A stretch of 64,000 nucleotides of DNA from Azospirillum picis (GCF_017876115.1 NZ_JAGINO010000031.1:1-64000); one strand, 5' to 3'; positions 17,179 to 26,250 are shown, numbered from the stretch's first letter. Notes: generated from the sequence alone by a model not told the origin. Numbers and translations: made by a program.

Positions 17179-17616
17179 CTACGGCTGCTCCCGATCGAAC
17201 GTCCTCCTGGCGGCGGTCACCGCGTCATGGTTCTCCACCGCCCAAATCCAGACATTGCAGAATGCCGCGCCCAGCGTGAGGCCGAGCGGAGAGAGGGTAT
17301 ATTCGACCTTCGGCGGCACGCTGGCGTAGACCCGCCTCATAACCAGGCCGTCGCGCTCCATGCGTCGGAGCGTCTGCGTGAGCATCTTCTGGCTGATGCC
17401 GTCGATCCGGCGGGCGATCTCGGAAAACCGCAGCGTCCCGTCCTCCCACAGCGTGTCGAGGATGACGACCGTCCACTTGTCCGCAAAGCCCGACATCATG
17501 TCCCCGACCAGCCTTTCGACCGCGGGGTCGACCTGCTTGGGATAGTCTCGTGCCTTATAGGATTGCGCCCTGGCAAGGTCGGCGTCCGAATAGGAAGCCC
17601 GAGCGTGATCTTCCAT
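17179..17616 (-). CDS. HxlR family transcriptional regulator
   Basis: A 145-aa winged-helix protein. The HxlR core is present: GDMMSGFADKWTVVILDTLW (helix 1), RFSEIARRIDGISQKMLTQT (recognition helix region) and LRRMERDGLVMRRVYASVPP, followed by VEYTLSPLGLTL. Such regulators respond to thiol-reactive or electrophilic compounds and control reductases. It converges with the SDR gene (127 bp between stops), so it would act on the SDR promoter at a distance, possibly through the direct repeats at 16221-16257. No other target is visible nearby. Confidence 0.9.
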   Translation of the reverse strand: MEDHARASYSDADLARAQSYKARDYPKQVDPAVERLVGDMMSGFADKWTVVILDTLWEDGTLRFSEIARRIDGISQKMLTQTLRRMERDGLVMRRVYASVPPKVEYTLSPLGLTLGAAFCNVWIWAVENHDAVTAARRTFDREQP

Positions 17617-17795
17617 GATGGCTCCTGCCCCTCACTTTCCGAGCGGACGGTACTGCGCGGGAGGTGCCGGTTCAATCGGAGCCGGGCCGCCCGCACCGTT
17701 GCGAGCCCGCGTTGCAAGCCGGGGGAGGGAGGGGGCATCGTCGGCCAGCCTTCGCTTTCCCGGTGTCGAAACAGCGCGGACGCGGTGGCGCGCCG

Positions 17796-18470
17796 TCAAC
17801 CCGGAACGGCATCGGCGGGTTCGATCCGGTAGGCGCAGCGTCGCCCCCCGGCCACGATGTGCTCCATGCGCCGGATGCGGGTATCCGGCCCGACCAGCCG
17901 CTGGAAGACCGCCAGCTCTGCACGGCAGAAGTCCTGGCAGGCCGCGGCGGCCGCACAGATCGGACAGTGGTTTTCGATGAGGAGCAGCGCGCCGTCGGCC
18001 TCCTCCCGCCATTCCGCCATATAGCCCTCGCGGTCGCGGATGGACGCCAGAGCGGCGACGCGGTCACGCAGGCCGGTCGTCCCCGCCATCTCGGCCGCGT
18101 AGGCCGCCTCGGTCGCGGCTTCCCGCGACTCGATCAGCACATCGAGCGCCTGCTGCCCCAGCCTTTCGCGGACCGCGTGCAGCATCTGCACCGTCAGTTC
18201 GGCATGGGTATCCGGAAAGCGGGCGTGCCCGGCCGCCGTGAGCTGCCAGATCTGGGCGGGCCGCCCGACGCCGCGTGGCTGGCTGCTGGCCTCGGCGAGG
18301 CCCTCCGTCGCGAGCTTGCCCAGTTGCTGGCGCGCGTTCTCCGGCGTGGTCCCAAGCGCACGGCCAAGGTCGGTCGTGGTCTGCGGGCCGCGCGTCTTCA
18401 GAAGCGTCAGCAGCCGGTCGGCCACCGGACGCGGTGACCAGGAACCATTTTCCAAGCTCAAGGTTGACAT
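17796..18470 (-). CDS. SufR-like Fe-S-type winged-helix transcriptional regulator
   Basis: A 224-aa protein from the ATG at 18470; a longer frame to 18671 overlaps the sodB gene and is not credible. The N-terminal helix-turn-helix reads DRLLTLLKTRGPQTTTDLGR and TTPENARQQLGKLATEGLAE. The C-terminal half has the SufR signature: ENHCPICAAAAACQDFC, then HIVAGGRRCAYRI near the end, giving Cys169, 172, 179, 182 and 212 as possible cluster ligands. SufR represses Fe-S assembly genes and senses cluster status. Here the gene is divergent from an iron superoxide dismutase, with starts 99 bp apart, which suggests control of the oxidative-stress response. Confidence 0.82.
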   Translation of the reverse strand: MSTLSLENGSWSPRPVADRLLTLLKTRGPQTTTDLGRALGTTPENARQQLGKLATEGLAEASSQPRGVGRPAQIWQLTAAGHARFPDTHAELTVQMLHAVRERLGQQALDVLIESREAATEAAYAAEMAGTTGLRDRVAALASIRDREGYMAEWREEADGALLLIENHCPICAAAAACQDFCRAELAVFQRLVGPDTRIRRMEHIVAGGRRCAYRIEPADAVPG

Positions 18471-18502
18471 ATTGCCTGACGGGTTGATAAAACAAGTTTG
18501 TT
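18464..18502 (+). promoter_or_regulatory. sodB promoter with overlapping AACAAGTTTGTT dyad
   Basis: TTGACA at 18464-18469 is followed after 16-17 nt by GATAAA/ATAAAA (18486-18492), a plausible sigma-70 promoter pointing to sodB. Directly over and after the -10 lies AACAA-GT-TTGTT (18491-18502), a 5-2-5 inverted repeat. The -35 overlaps the regulator's start codon on the other strand. The position suits a repressor operator for the divergent SufR-like protein. Confidence 0.45.
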
Positions 18503-18569
18503 CTTGGAAATTTAGCCGTTCCAGCGTGCCCTTGCAATGGCCGAACGGCTTTCGGGAAGGAGAAAACCG

Positions 18570-19187
18570 ATGGCTGATGCGTTCGTTCTCCCTGATCTGC
18601 CCTACGCGCCCGACGCCCTGGGGCCGGCGATGTCGCAGGAAACCATGACGCTGCACCACGGCAAGCACCATGCCGCGTATGTGGCCAAGCTCAACGAGCT
18701 GGTGCCGTCATCGCCCTTCGCCGGCCTGTCGCTGGAGGATCTCGTCAGGCGCTCCTTCGGCGATCCGTCGGCCCAGGCCATCTTCAACAACGCCGGCCAG
18801 CACTGGAACCACATCCAGTTCTGGACCTGGATGAAGCCGAAGGGCGGCGGTGCCGTGCCCGGGGAACTGGAGCGCCGTCTCGTCGACAGCTTCGGCTCGG
18901 TCGACGCCTTCAAGGAGGGCTTCGTCAAGGAGGGCGTCGCCCAGTTCGGATCCGGCTGGGTCTGGCTGACCGAGGAGGCGGACGGGCGTCTCGCCCTGAT
19001 GCGGACCCCGAACGGCGAGAACCCGCTGGCCCATGGCCGGCACGCGCTGCTCGGCTGCGACGTCTGGGAGCATGCCTACTACGTCGACTACCGCAACCGT
19101 CGTCCCGACTATCTCAAGGCCTTCGTGGATCAGCTCGTCAACTGGGAGGCCGTGGCGGCCCGCCTGGGACAGGCATCCGCCGCCTGA
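18570..19187 (+). CDS. sodB: Superoxide dismutase, iron type
   Basis: A 205-aa protein from the ATG at 18570, which has AAGGAG 8 nt upstream; the frame extends 11 codons further without an SD. Metal ligands align as His29 (LHHGKHH), His81 (QHWNH), Asp164 and His168 (DVWEHAYY). Gln77, in NNAGQHWNH, occupies the Fe-SOD-specific position where Mn enzymes have Gly. It dismutates superoxide to H2O2 and O2 in the cytoplasm. The gene is divergent from the SufR-like regulator at 17796-18470. A strong GC hairpin follows the stop. Confidence 0.95.
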   Translation: MADAFVLPDLPYAPDALGPAMSQETMTLHHGKHHAAYVAKLNELVPSSPFAGLSLEDLVRRSFGDPSAQAIFNNAGQHWNHIQFWTWMKPKGGGAVPGELERRLVDSFGSVDAFKEGFVKEGVAQFGSGWVWLTEEADGRLALMRTPNGENPLAHGRHALLGCDVWEHAYYVDYRNRRPDYLKAFVDQLVNWEAVAARLGQASAA

Positions 19188-19214
19188 ACCTGCGGCGGCG
19201 TTCCATTACGGCTT

Positions 19215-19243
19215 CCGGCCGGGCGGCGATGCCGTCCGGCCGG
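19215..19243 (+). terminator. Hairpin after sodB
   Basis: A 13-bp stem with one G-T wobble and a GAT loop (CCGGCCGGGCGGC pairing with GCCGTCCGGCCGG) starts 27 bp after the sodB stop. There is no T-run, so its efficiency as an intrinsic terminator is uncertain. Confidence 0.5.
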
Positions 19244-19401
19244 TGTGCCTGACGTGACCGGCCGGTTTCCCCGGTACCGGGCACCGTTGCCGGCGGAACG
19301 GAACATGCCGCCATCTGCGGGGTTGGACTTCCGTATGCGGTCGACGGCCATGTGGTGGCGGCGACCGCCTTCGAAGCCCAGCTTTATGAAGGCCAGCCCC
19401 G

Positions 19402-21717
19402 ATGAGCGTCGATGGACTGTCGGACGACGACAACACCGTGCATTCCGACCAGCCGTCCGGCGGCTGGGGATCCGTCGGGTCCATGGCCCGCATCATGGGG
19501 GAGGAGCGTCCGTCCCCCGCGGTGCTGAACACTCTGCGCCGGCAGAACAAGCCGGGCGGCTTCATGTGCGTGTCCTGCGCCTGGGGAAAGCCCGCCAAGC
19601 CCCACACCTTCGAATTCTGCGAAAACGGTGCGAAGGCAACCATCTGGGAGCTGACCAGCCGGCGCTGCACGCCGGACTTCTTCGCCGAACATACGGTCAG
19701 CGAGCTGAAAGGCTGGAAGGACTACGACCTGGAGCAGCAGGGACGGCTGACGCATCCCATGCGCTATGACCGGGCCACGGACCGCTACGTTCCCTGCGGC
19801 TGGGACGAGGCCTTCACCGCCATCGGCTCCGAGCTGCGCGGAATCGCGCCGGACCAGACGGTGTTCTATTCCTCCGGCCGCGCCAGCCTGGAAACCTCCT
19901 ACCTCTATGCGCTGTTCGCGCGGCTCTATGGGCACAACAACCTGCCCGACAGCTCCAACATGTGCCACGAGACCACCTCGGTCGCGTTGAAGAAGCTGAT
20001 CGGCTCGCCGGTCGGCACCTGCGTGCTTGACGATTTCGAGAGCTGCAACGCCATCTTCTTCTTCGGCCAGAACACCGGCTCGAACAGTCCGCGGCTGCTC
20101 CACCCGCTGCAGGACGCCGTCAAGCGTGGCGTGAAGATCGTCACCTTCAATCCGGTGCGGGAAAAGGGGCTGGAGAGCTTCCGCAATCCACAGAGCCCGC
20201 TGGAGATGCTGACCGGCAAGGAGACGCAGATCTCCACCCTCTATTTCCAGCTCAAGGCCGGCGGCGACATCGCGGCGATCACCGGCCTGATCAAGCATGT
20301 GCTGGCGGCGGAGGAGCAGCGGCAGGCCGAGGCGGGGACGCCGGTCATCGATCCCGACTTCATCGCCCGCCACACCGTCGGGTTCGAGGAGATGAAGGCG
20401 CGGGTCGATGCCGTCGCCTGGGAGGACATCGAGCGCGAGTCCGGGTTGACCCGAGGGGAGCTGAAGCAGGCCGCCGACATCTACATCGAGGCCGACCGCT
20501 CCATCGCCATGTACGGCATGGGGCTGACGCAGCAGGTCCACGGCTCGGAGAACCTCGCCGCGCTGGTGAACCTCTGGCTGCTGAAGGGCAACATCGGCCG
20601 CGACGGCACCGGCATCTCGCCGGTGCGCGGCCATTCGAACGTCCAGGGGCAGCGGACCGTCGGCATCTCCGAGAAGCCGGAGCTGGTGCCGCTCGATCGG
20701 CTGGCCGGGCAGTTCGGCTTCGAACCGCCGCGCACCGAAGGATTGAACACCGTCAAGGCCTGCGAAAAGATCCTGTCCGGCGAGGTCAGGGCGTTCATCG
20801 GCCTGGGTGGAAACTTCGTCCGCGCCATTCCGGAGCGCGACCGGATGGAAAAGGCCTGGACTGGCATGCGCCTGACGGTGCAGGTGGCGACCAAGCTGAA
20901 CCGCAGCCACCTGATCAACGGCGAGGTCGCCTTCCTGCTGCCCTGCCTGGGGCGGTCGGAAGAGGACCTGCAGGCGAGCGGCGCCCAGGCGGTGACGATG
21001 GAGGACAGCCTGAGCTGCATCCACGGCTCGCTCGGCAACAACACCCCGGCCAGCCCCGACCTGAAATCGGAAGTCGCCATCGTCGCCGGCATGGCCAAGG
21101 CGACCCTGCCGCCGAACCCGAAGGTGACCTGGGACGGGTGGGTGGCCGACTACCGCCGCATCCGTGCCTCGATCGAGGAGACCTATCCCGACCAGTTCCA
21201 CCGCTTCAACGAGCGGGTGTTCACGCCCGGCGGCTTCTATCGCGGGAATCCGGCGCGCGAGCGCATCTGGAAGACCGAGTCCGGCAAGGCCCACTTCACG
21301 CCGCCGGGCAAGCTGCGGGCCGTCGGGTTCGACGACGCGCCGGGGCGCTGGCGGCTGATCACCATGCGCTCGAACGACCAGTTCAACACGACGATCTACG
21401 GCTATTCCGACCGGCTGCGCGGCATCGAGGGCACCCGCGACGTACTGCTGATGCACCCCGACGACATCGTGGCGGCCGGCTTGCGGGAAGGGCAGGTGGT
21501 CGGGCTTGCCAGCGACGCCGGCGACGGCGTGGATCGGCGGGTGGGCGGCCTGACGGTCACGCCCTTCCGGCTGCCGCGCGGCTGCATCGGCTCCTATTAC
21601 CCGGAAATGAACCCGCTGATCCCGCTGTGGTACCATGACGAGGCGTCGAAGACCCCGGCCGCCAAGGGCGTGCCGGTGCGCATCGTCCCCGACATGCCGG
21701 CGATCGGCCGGGCGTAG
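19402..21717 (+). CDS. YdeP-family FdhF-like molybdopterin oxidoreductase, alpha subunit
   Basis: A 771-aa protein. The N terminus carries a CVSC pair (Cys56, Cys59) instead of a complete 4Fe-4S CxxCxxxC set, as in YdeP/FdhF-like proteins. SSNMCHETTSVAL, about 190 residues in, matches the position where formate dehydrogenase H has Sec-His, so this Cys is the probable Mo ligand. Bis-MGD-binding features follow (FFFGQNTGSNSPR, GRDGTGISPVRGHSNVQGQR, GGNFVRAIPERD), and the C-terminal MoCo-binding beta domain has MRSNDQFNTTIYGYSDRLRG. E. coli YdeP is linked to acid resistance; the reaction is unproven. No small subunit, fdhD or moeA is adjacent. AAGG lies 9 nt before the ATG. Confidence 0.88.
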   Translation: MSVDGLSDDDNTVHSDQPSGGWGSVGSMARIMGEERPSPAVLNTLRRQNKPGGFMCVSCAWGKPAKPHTFEFCENGAKATIWELTSRRCTPDFFAEHTVSELKGWKDYDLEQQGRLTHPMRYDRATDRYVPCGWDEAFTAIGSELRGIAPDQTVFYSSGRASLETSYLYALFARLYGHNNLPDSSNMCHETTSVALKKLIGSPVGTCVLDDFESCNAIFFFGQNTGSNSPRLLHPLQDAVKRGVKIVTFNPVREKGLESFRNPQSPLEMLTGKETQISTLYFQLKAGGDIAAITGLIKHVLAAEEQRQAEAGTPVIDPDFIARHTVGFEEMKARVDAVAWEDIERESGLTRGELKQAADIYIEADRSIAMYGMGLTQQVHGSENLAALVNLWLLKGNIGRDGTGISPVRGHSNVQGQRTVGISEKPELVPLDRLAGQFGFEPPRTEGLNTVKACEKILSGEVRAFIGLGGNFVRAIPERDRMEKAWTGMRLTVQVATKLNRSHLINGEVAFLLPCLGRSEEDLQASGAQAVTMEDSLSCIHGSLGNNTPASPDLKSEVAIVAGMAKATLPPNPKVTWDGWVADYRRIRASIEETYPDQFHRFNERVFTPGGFYRGNPARERIWKTESGKAHFTPPGKLRAVGFDDAPGRWRLITMRSNDQFNTTIYGYSDRLRGIEGTRDVLLMHPDDIVAAGLREGQVVGLASDAGDGVDRRVGGLTVTPFRLPRGCIGSYYPEMNPLIPLWYHDEASKTPAAKGVPVRIVPDMPAIGRA

Positions 21718-21758
21718 GAGGCGGTTCCGGACGGGCGGGGCGGGGGCGCCGGACCGCC

Positions 21759-21799
21759 CTGCCGGCCCCCCCCTGCCGGCCCCCCCTGCCGGCCCCCCC
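21759..21799. repeat. Short GC-rich tandem repeat
   Basis: Three head-to-tail copies of a 13-14 bp unit (CTGCCGGCCCCCC) lie between the oxidoreductase stop and the patatin gene. The unit contains the palindrome GCCGGC, so small hairpins could form. It is probably a slippage-prone simple repeat; a role in termination is possible. Confidence 0.6.
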
Positions 21800-21914
21800 A
21801 TGGACGAACCTCCCGCCTGGGGATCGCGGCTCGCCGGCTTGGGGCGCCCTGCCGACAGGCGCTCCCCGACGGCATAGCCCCCTTGCCACGGTCCGCCGCC
21901 CCTCTCATGTTGCA

Positions 21915-23036
21915 GTGCAGCATGAAAGTATGGGGCTGCCGACAATGACCATCATCCGCAGGCTATTGGACCGGTTGCGCCCGGTACCGGCTGTTGCGCC
22001 GGCTGTGGCATCGGCTGCGGCGCCTGCCGCCGGAATGCCGCGACTGCCGCCGCCGGAACCGCGCCATGCCCTGCCGCGTCCCCGGCTGGCGCTGGCGCTC
22101 CAGGGGGGAGGGGCGCATGGCGCCTTCACCTGGGGCGTGCTCGACCGGCTGCTGGAGGAGGACGTCGAGCTGGCCGGCGTCAGCGGCGCCAGCGCCGGGG
22201 CGATGAACGCGGCGATGCTGGTGCAGGGCTGGGCACGCGGCGGGCGCGACGGCGCGCGGGCGGAGCTGGCGGGATTCTGGAAGCGGGTCAGCGACGCCGG
22301 ACGGCTGGGGCCGATCCAGCCGGGCCTGTCGGGGCGGCTGTTCGGCCGCTGGAACGTCGACCATGCGCCCGGCACCCACCTGATGGAGTGGACGCGGCGC
22401 TGGATCACCCCCTACCAGACCCAGCCGGCCGACTTCCATCCGCTGCGCGGCCTGCTGACCGAGATGGTCGAGCCGGAGTTGATCCGCCGCGCCGGGCTGC
22501 GGCTGTTCGTCAGCGCCAGCAACGTCCGCACCGGCGCGCTCCGGCTGTTCGACGAGGGGGAGGTCGGGGTCGACCATCTGCTGGCCTCCGCCTGCCTGCC
22601 GCACCTGTTCCGCGCCGTCCGCATCGACGGGCAGGATTACTGGGACGGCGGCTATCTCGCCAATCCGCCGCTGTCGCCGCTGGCCGATTCCTGTCCCGAC
22701 GCCGACCTGCTGGTGGTGGCGATCAACCCGCTGACCTGCGCCACCACGCCGGAGGATCCGGCCGGCATCGCCGCCCGGCTGAACCAGATCACCTTCAACG
22801 CCACCCTGCTGCAGGAGTTGCACAGCCTGGCCGGACGGGCGGACGGGCCGCGCCTGCACCTGATCACGGCCGACGAGCATCTCCAGGACCTGGGCGTCTA
22901 TTCCAAGCTGATGACCGATTGGGGGTTCCTGAGCTGGCTCTTCGACGCCGGGCGCGAGGCGGCGGGCCGGTGGGTGGACGGCGGGCTGCCGGCGGTCGGG
23001 GTGGAAAGCACCGCGCGGTCGCCGGCCTTCGCCTGA
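21915..23036 (+). CDS. Patatin-like phospholipase family protein
   Basis: A 373-aa protein. The oxyanion-hole motif is LQGGGAHGAF (residues 63-71), the nucleophile elbow GVSGASAGAMN with Ser93, and the catalytic Asp sits in YWDGGYLANPP, giving the Ser-Asp dyad of patatins. It hydrolyses acyl esters, probably of phospholipids, and acts at the inner membrane or cytosol; no signal peptide is evident. The N-terminal 50 residues are Ala/Pro-rich and could be disordered. The start is unclear: GTG at 21915, ATG at 21930, or ATG at 21945 with GGGG about 10 nt upstream. Orientation is convergent with the RND pump. A second, unrelated patatin lies at 50282. Confidence 0.9.
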   Translation: MQHESMGLPTMTIIRRLLDRLRPVPAVAPAVASAAAPAAGMPRLPPPEPRHALPRPRLALALQGGGAHGAFTWGVLDRLLEEDVELAGVSGASAGAMNAAMLVQGWARGGRDGARAELAGFWKRVSDAGRLGPIQPGLSGRLFGRWNVDHAPGTHLMEWTRRWITPYQTQPADFHPLRGLLTEMVEPELIRRAGLRLFVSASNVRTGALRLFDEGEVGVDHLLASACLPHLFRAVRIDGQDYWDGGYLANPPLSPLADSCPDADLLVVAINPLTCATTPEDPAGIAARLNQITFNATLLQELHSLAGRADGPRLHLITADEHLQDLGVYSKLMTDWGFLSWLFDAGREAAGRWVDGGLPAVGVESTARSPAFA

Positions 23037-23051
23037 GGCCGCCCGAACCGC

Positions 23052-26000
23052 TCAGTCGGAACCAGCCGGCTGGCTTCCCGGGTCGGGCCGGTGGGGGTCG
23101 GGCCGGTGGGGGTCGGGCCGGTGGGGGTCGGGATGGGCGAACCACCGCTTCGTCCGCCGCGACAGCCCGTCGAGATAGGTCAGCGCCACCGGCACCACCA
23201 GCAGGGTCAGCACGGTCGAGGACAGCAGGCCGCCGATCACCGCGTGGGCCATGGGCGCGCGCTGCTGCGCGCCCTCGCCGATGCCGAGCGCCAGCGGCAG
23301 CATGCCGAAGATCATCGCCGCGGTCGTCATGACGATGGGCCTCAGGCGGATGATGCCGGCCTCCACCAGCGCGTCGTGCAGGGCCACCCCGCGCTTGCGC
23401 GCCTGGTTGGCGAAGTCGACCAGCAGGATGGCGTTCTTGGTCACCAGCCCCATCAGCATGATGAAGCCGATGGCGCTGAAGATGTTCAGCGTCGATCCCG
23501 CCACCAGCAGCCCGAGGAACACGCCGACCAGCGACAGCGGCAGCGAGGCCATGATGGCCAGCGGCTGGAGGAAGCTGCCGAACTGCGAGGCGAGGATCAG
23601 GTAGATCAGGATGACCGCCAGCGCCAGCGCCTGCGCGGCATAGCCGCTGGTCTCGGCAATGTCCTTGGTCGAGCCGCCGAAGACGATGCGGTAGCCGGGC
23701 GGCAGGTCGATCTTCGCCAGCGCCGCCTGAAGGTCGCGGCCGGCATCGCCGGCGGCGCGTCCTTGGACGTTGGCCTGGACGTTCACCTCGCGCTGGAGGT
23801 CGCGCCGGTTGATCTGCGAGGCGCCGAGCGTCGTCTCCACCCGCGCGACCTGCGACAGCGGGATCATGCGCGGCGTGCCGCCGGCCTCCATCCCGCCGTT
23901 TGGCCCGCCGTTTGGCCCGCCGGACAGGTAGATGCGGTCGAGGTCGGCCCGGTGCTCGCGGTCGATTTCCGGCAGGCGGACCAGCACGTCGTAGCTCTCG
24001 CCGTCGGGCGCCTTCCAGCTCGACACCGTGTCGCCGGCGAACAGCGGGCGCAGGCTGTCGGCCACCTTGGCGGTGCCGATACCGAGGTCGCTGGCGAGGT
24101 CGCGCTCCAACCGCACCGCCAGGGTCGGCTTGGCCGCCTTCAGCGTGCTGTCGATGTCGACGAAGCCGGGAATGCCGCGCATGGCGGCGCCGACCTGCTG
24201 CGAGATGCGGTCGAGCGTGGCGATGTCGCGGCCCTGCACGGACACCTGGATCTGCTTCTGCACGCCGCCGACGCCGGGGATGGCGATGCCGACGGTGGCG
24301 CCGGGAATGGCCGACAGGCGCTGGCGCAGCAGCGGCGCCAGATCGTTGGGCGAGCGCCGGCGCTGGTCGATCGGCGTGTAGCGCAGGTAGAGGCTGCCGC
24401 GGTTGTGGCCGACCGAAACGCCGGTGTTGACGGTGGCGTAGGTGTAGGCGATCTCCGGGAATTCGCGGATCGCCGCCTCGACCTGCCGCACCTTGGCCGT
24501 GGTGTAGGCAAGGGAGGAGCCGACCGGCGTCTCCACCTCGACGATCTGCTCGCCGAGGTCGGCGGCGGGAACGAACTCGACCCCGATGCGCGGCACCAGG
24601 AAGAAGCTGCCGACGAAGATGGCCAGCGCCGCCAGGATCACCAGCCAGCGCCGGCGCAGGCCCCAGCGCAACAGCCGGCCATAGCCGCGGGCCAGCGCCT
24701 CGAAGCCGCGCTCGAAGGCGGCGGCGAAGCGGCCGAAGACCGAGCGGCCATGCCGGCCGTGGGCCGCCGGGTCGTACCAGACGCTGGACAGCATCGGATC
24801 GAGCGTGAAGGAGACGAACAGCGAGATCAGCACCGCGGCCGAGACGGTGATGCCGAACTGCAGGAAGAAGCGGCCGATGATGCCGCCCATGAAGGCGACC
24901 GGCAGGAACACCGCGACGATGGTCAGGGTGGTGGCCAGCACCGCCAGCCCGATCTCCGCCGTGCCGTCGAGCGCCGCCTGCCGGTGGCCCTGGCCGCGGT
25001 GGAGGTGGCGCATGATGTTCTCGCGCACCACGATGGCATCGTCGATCAGGATGCCGATGGCCAGCGACAGCGCCATCAGCGTCATGATGTTGAGGGTGAA
25101 GCCGAGGGCGGCCAGCACGCCGAAGGTGCCGAGCACCGCCACCGGCAGCGTCAGGGCGGTGATGACCGTGCTGCGCCAGGACCCGAGGAAGACCATGACG
25201 ATCATCACGGTCAGGATGCCGCCCTCGACCAGCGTCTCCTGCACGTTGCTCAACGAGTTGGTGATGCCGCGGGAGCTGTCGCGCACCACGGCCAGCGACA
25301 CGTCGGGCGGCAGGGCGCCGCTGGTCCGCAGGTCCCGGATGGCCTCCTGCAGGCCGCGGGCGACCTCCACCGTGTTGGCGCCCTGGACCTTGACCACGTC
25401 GACCGCCAGCGCCGGGCTGCCGTTCAGCAGGGCGGCGGTGTCCTGCTCCTCCTGCCCGTCGATCACCTCGGCGACCTGTCCGAGCCGCACCGGGCTGCCG
25501 CCGCGCCGGGCGACGATCAGGTCCATCAGGTCGAGCGGGTCGCGCACCCGTCCCTCGACCTGGACCACGCGCTCGCTGCCGCCGCCGGTGACCGTGCCGG
25601 CCGGGACGTCCTGGTTCTCGCCGGCGAGGGTCTCGATCACCTCGTCGACGCCGATGGTCAGCGCCTCCAGCTTCTCCGGCTTCAGGCGGACCAGGATCTG
25701 GCGCTTGACCCCGCCGGCGATGGTGGCGCGGCCGACGCCGCGGACGTTCTGCAGCCGCTTCAGGACGACCTGATCGGTCAGGGTGGTTAGGTCGCGCAAG
25801 GGGCGCAGGTCCGAGGTCACCGCGATCGACAGGATGGGCTGGTCGTCGGGGTTGAAGCGGGTGATCTGCGGGTCCTTCACCTCGTCGCGGAACGTGGCGC
25901 GGATCGCCGAGACCTTTTCGCGCACGTCCTGCAGCGCCTGCACCGACGAGGTCTTCAGGTCGAACTCGGCGATCACCACCGACTGGCCCTCGTAGGAGCG

Positions 26001-26246
26001 CGAGGTCAGCGTCTTGATGCCGGCGATGGTGTTGATCGCATCCTCGACCGGACGGGTGATGTCGGTTTCCACCGTCTCCGGGCTGGCGCCGGGATAGCTG
26101 GTGCTGACCACCACCACCGGGAAGTCGACGTCGGGAAACTGGTCGACGCCGAGCCGGTTGTAGGAGAACAGGCCGAGGACCATCAGCGCCACCATCATCA
26201 TGGTGGCGAAGACCGGGTTGTCGACGCTGATGCGGGTGATCGGCAT
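23052..26246 (-). CDS. RND efflux pump permease (HAE1/AcrB-like)
   Basis: A 1,064-aa protein with the RND layout: TM1 at the N terminus (VFATMMMVALMVLGLFSYNR), large periplasmic loops after TM1 and TM7, and TM2-6 and TM8-12 clusters. Family landmarks are FPDVDFPVVVVSTSYPGASP near the start and, in the TM4 region, ALSLAIGILIDDAIVVREN, whose acidic pair relays protons. The C-terminal helices include MLMGLVTKNAILLVDFANQA. It exports hydrophobic compounds by proton antiport with the adaptor upstream and an outer-membrane channel not encoded here. Unusually, the C terminus ends in tandem HRPDP repeats. A GGPNGGPNGG repeat lies in a periplasmic loop. It starts 4 bp after the adaptor stop. Confidence 0.95.
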   Translation of the reverse strand: MPITRISVDNPVFATMMMVALMVLGLFSYNRLGVDQFPDVDFPVVVVSTSYPGASPETVETDITRPVEDAINTIAGIKTLTSRSYEGQSVVIAEFDLKTSSVQALQDVREKVSAIRATFRDEVKDPQITRFNPDDQPILSIAVTSDLRPLRDLTTLTDQVVLKRLQNVRGVGRATIAGGVKRQILVRLKPEKLEALTIGVDEVIETLAGENQDVPAGTVTGGGSERVVQVEGRVRDPLDLMDLIVARRGGSPVRLGQVAEVIDGQEEQDTAALLNGSPALAVDVVKVQGANTVEVARGLQEAIRDLRTSGALPPDVSLAVVRDSSRGITNSLSNVQETLVEGGILTVMIVMVFLGSWRSTVITALTLPVAVLGTFGVLAALGFTLNIMTLMALSLAIGILIDDAIVVRENIMRHLHRGQGHRQAALDGTAEIGLAVLATTLTIVAVFLPVAFMGGIIGRFFLQFGITVSAAVLISLFVSFTLDPMLSSVWYDPAAHGRHGRSVFGRFAAAFERGFEALARGYGRLLRWGLRRRWLVILAALAIFVGSFFLVPRIGVEFVPAADLGEQIVEVETPVGSSLAYTTAKVRQVEAAIREFPEIAYTYATVNTGVSVGHNRGSLYLRYTPIDQRRRSPNDLAPLLRQRLSAIPGATVGIAIPGVGGVQKQIQVSVQGRDIATLDRISQQVGAAMRGIPGFVDIDSTLKAAKPTLAVRLERDLASDLGIGTAKVADSLRPLFAGDTVSSWKAPDGESYDVLVRLPEIDREHRADLDRIYLSGGPNGGPNGGMEAGGTPRMIPLSQVARVETTLGASQINRRDLQREVNVQANVQGRAAGDAGRDLQAALAKIDLPPGYRIVFGGSTKDIAETSGYAAQALALAVILIYLILASQFGSFLQPLAIMASLPLSLVGVFLGLLVAGSTLNIFSAIGFIMLMGLVTKNAILLVDFANQARKRGVALHDALVEAGIIRLRPIVMTTAAMIFGMLPLALGIGEGAQQRAPMAHAVIGGLLSSTVLTLLVVPVALTYLDGLSRRTKRWFAHPDPHRPDPHRPDPHRPDPGSQPAGSD
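23080..23136. repeat. 15-bp tandem repeat inside the RND permease gene
   Basis: About three copies of a GGTCGGGCCGGTGGG unit encode HPDP/HRPDP repeats at the cytoplasmic C terminus of the permease. Copy number in such in-frame repeats can vary between strains. Confidence 0.75.
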
Positions 26247-26250
26247 GGTG

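Noticed and set aside
23091..25790. A ~900-codon plus-strand open frame opposite the RND permease
   Set aside because: It is an antisense shadow: low-complexity Arg/His/Gln-rich, with no start signal or domain, while the minus strand has full RND motifs.
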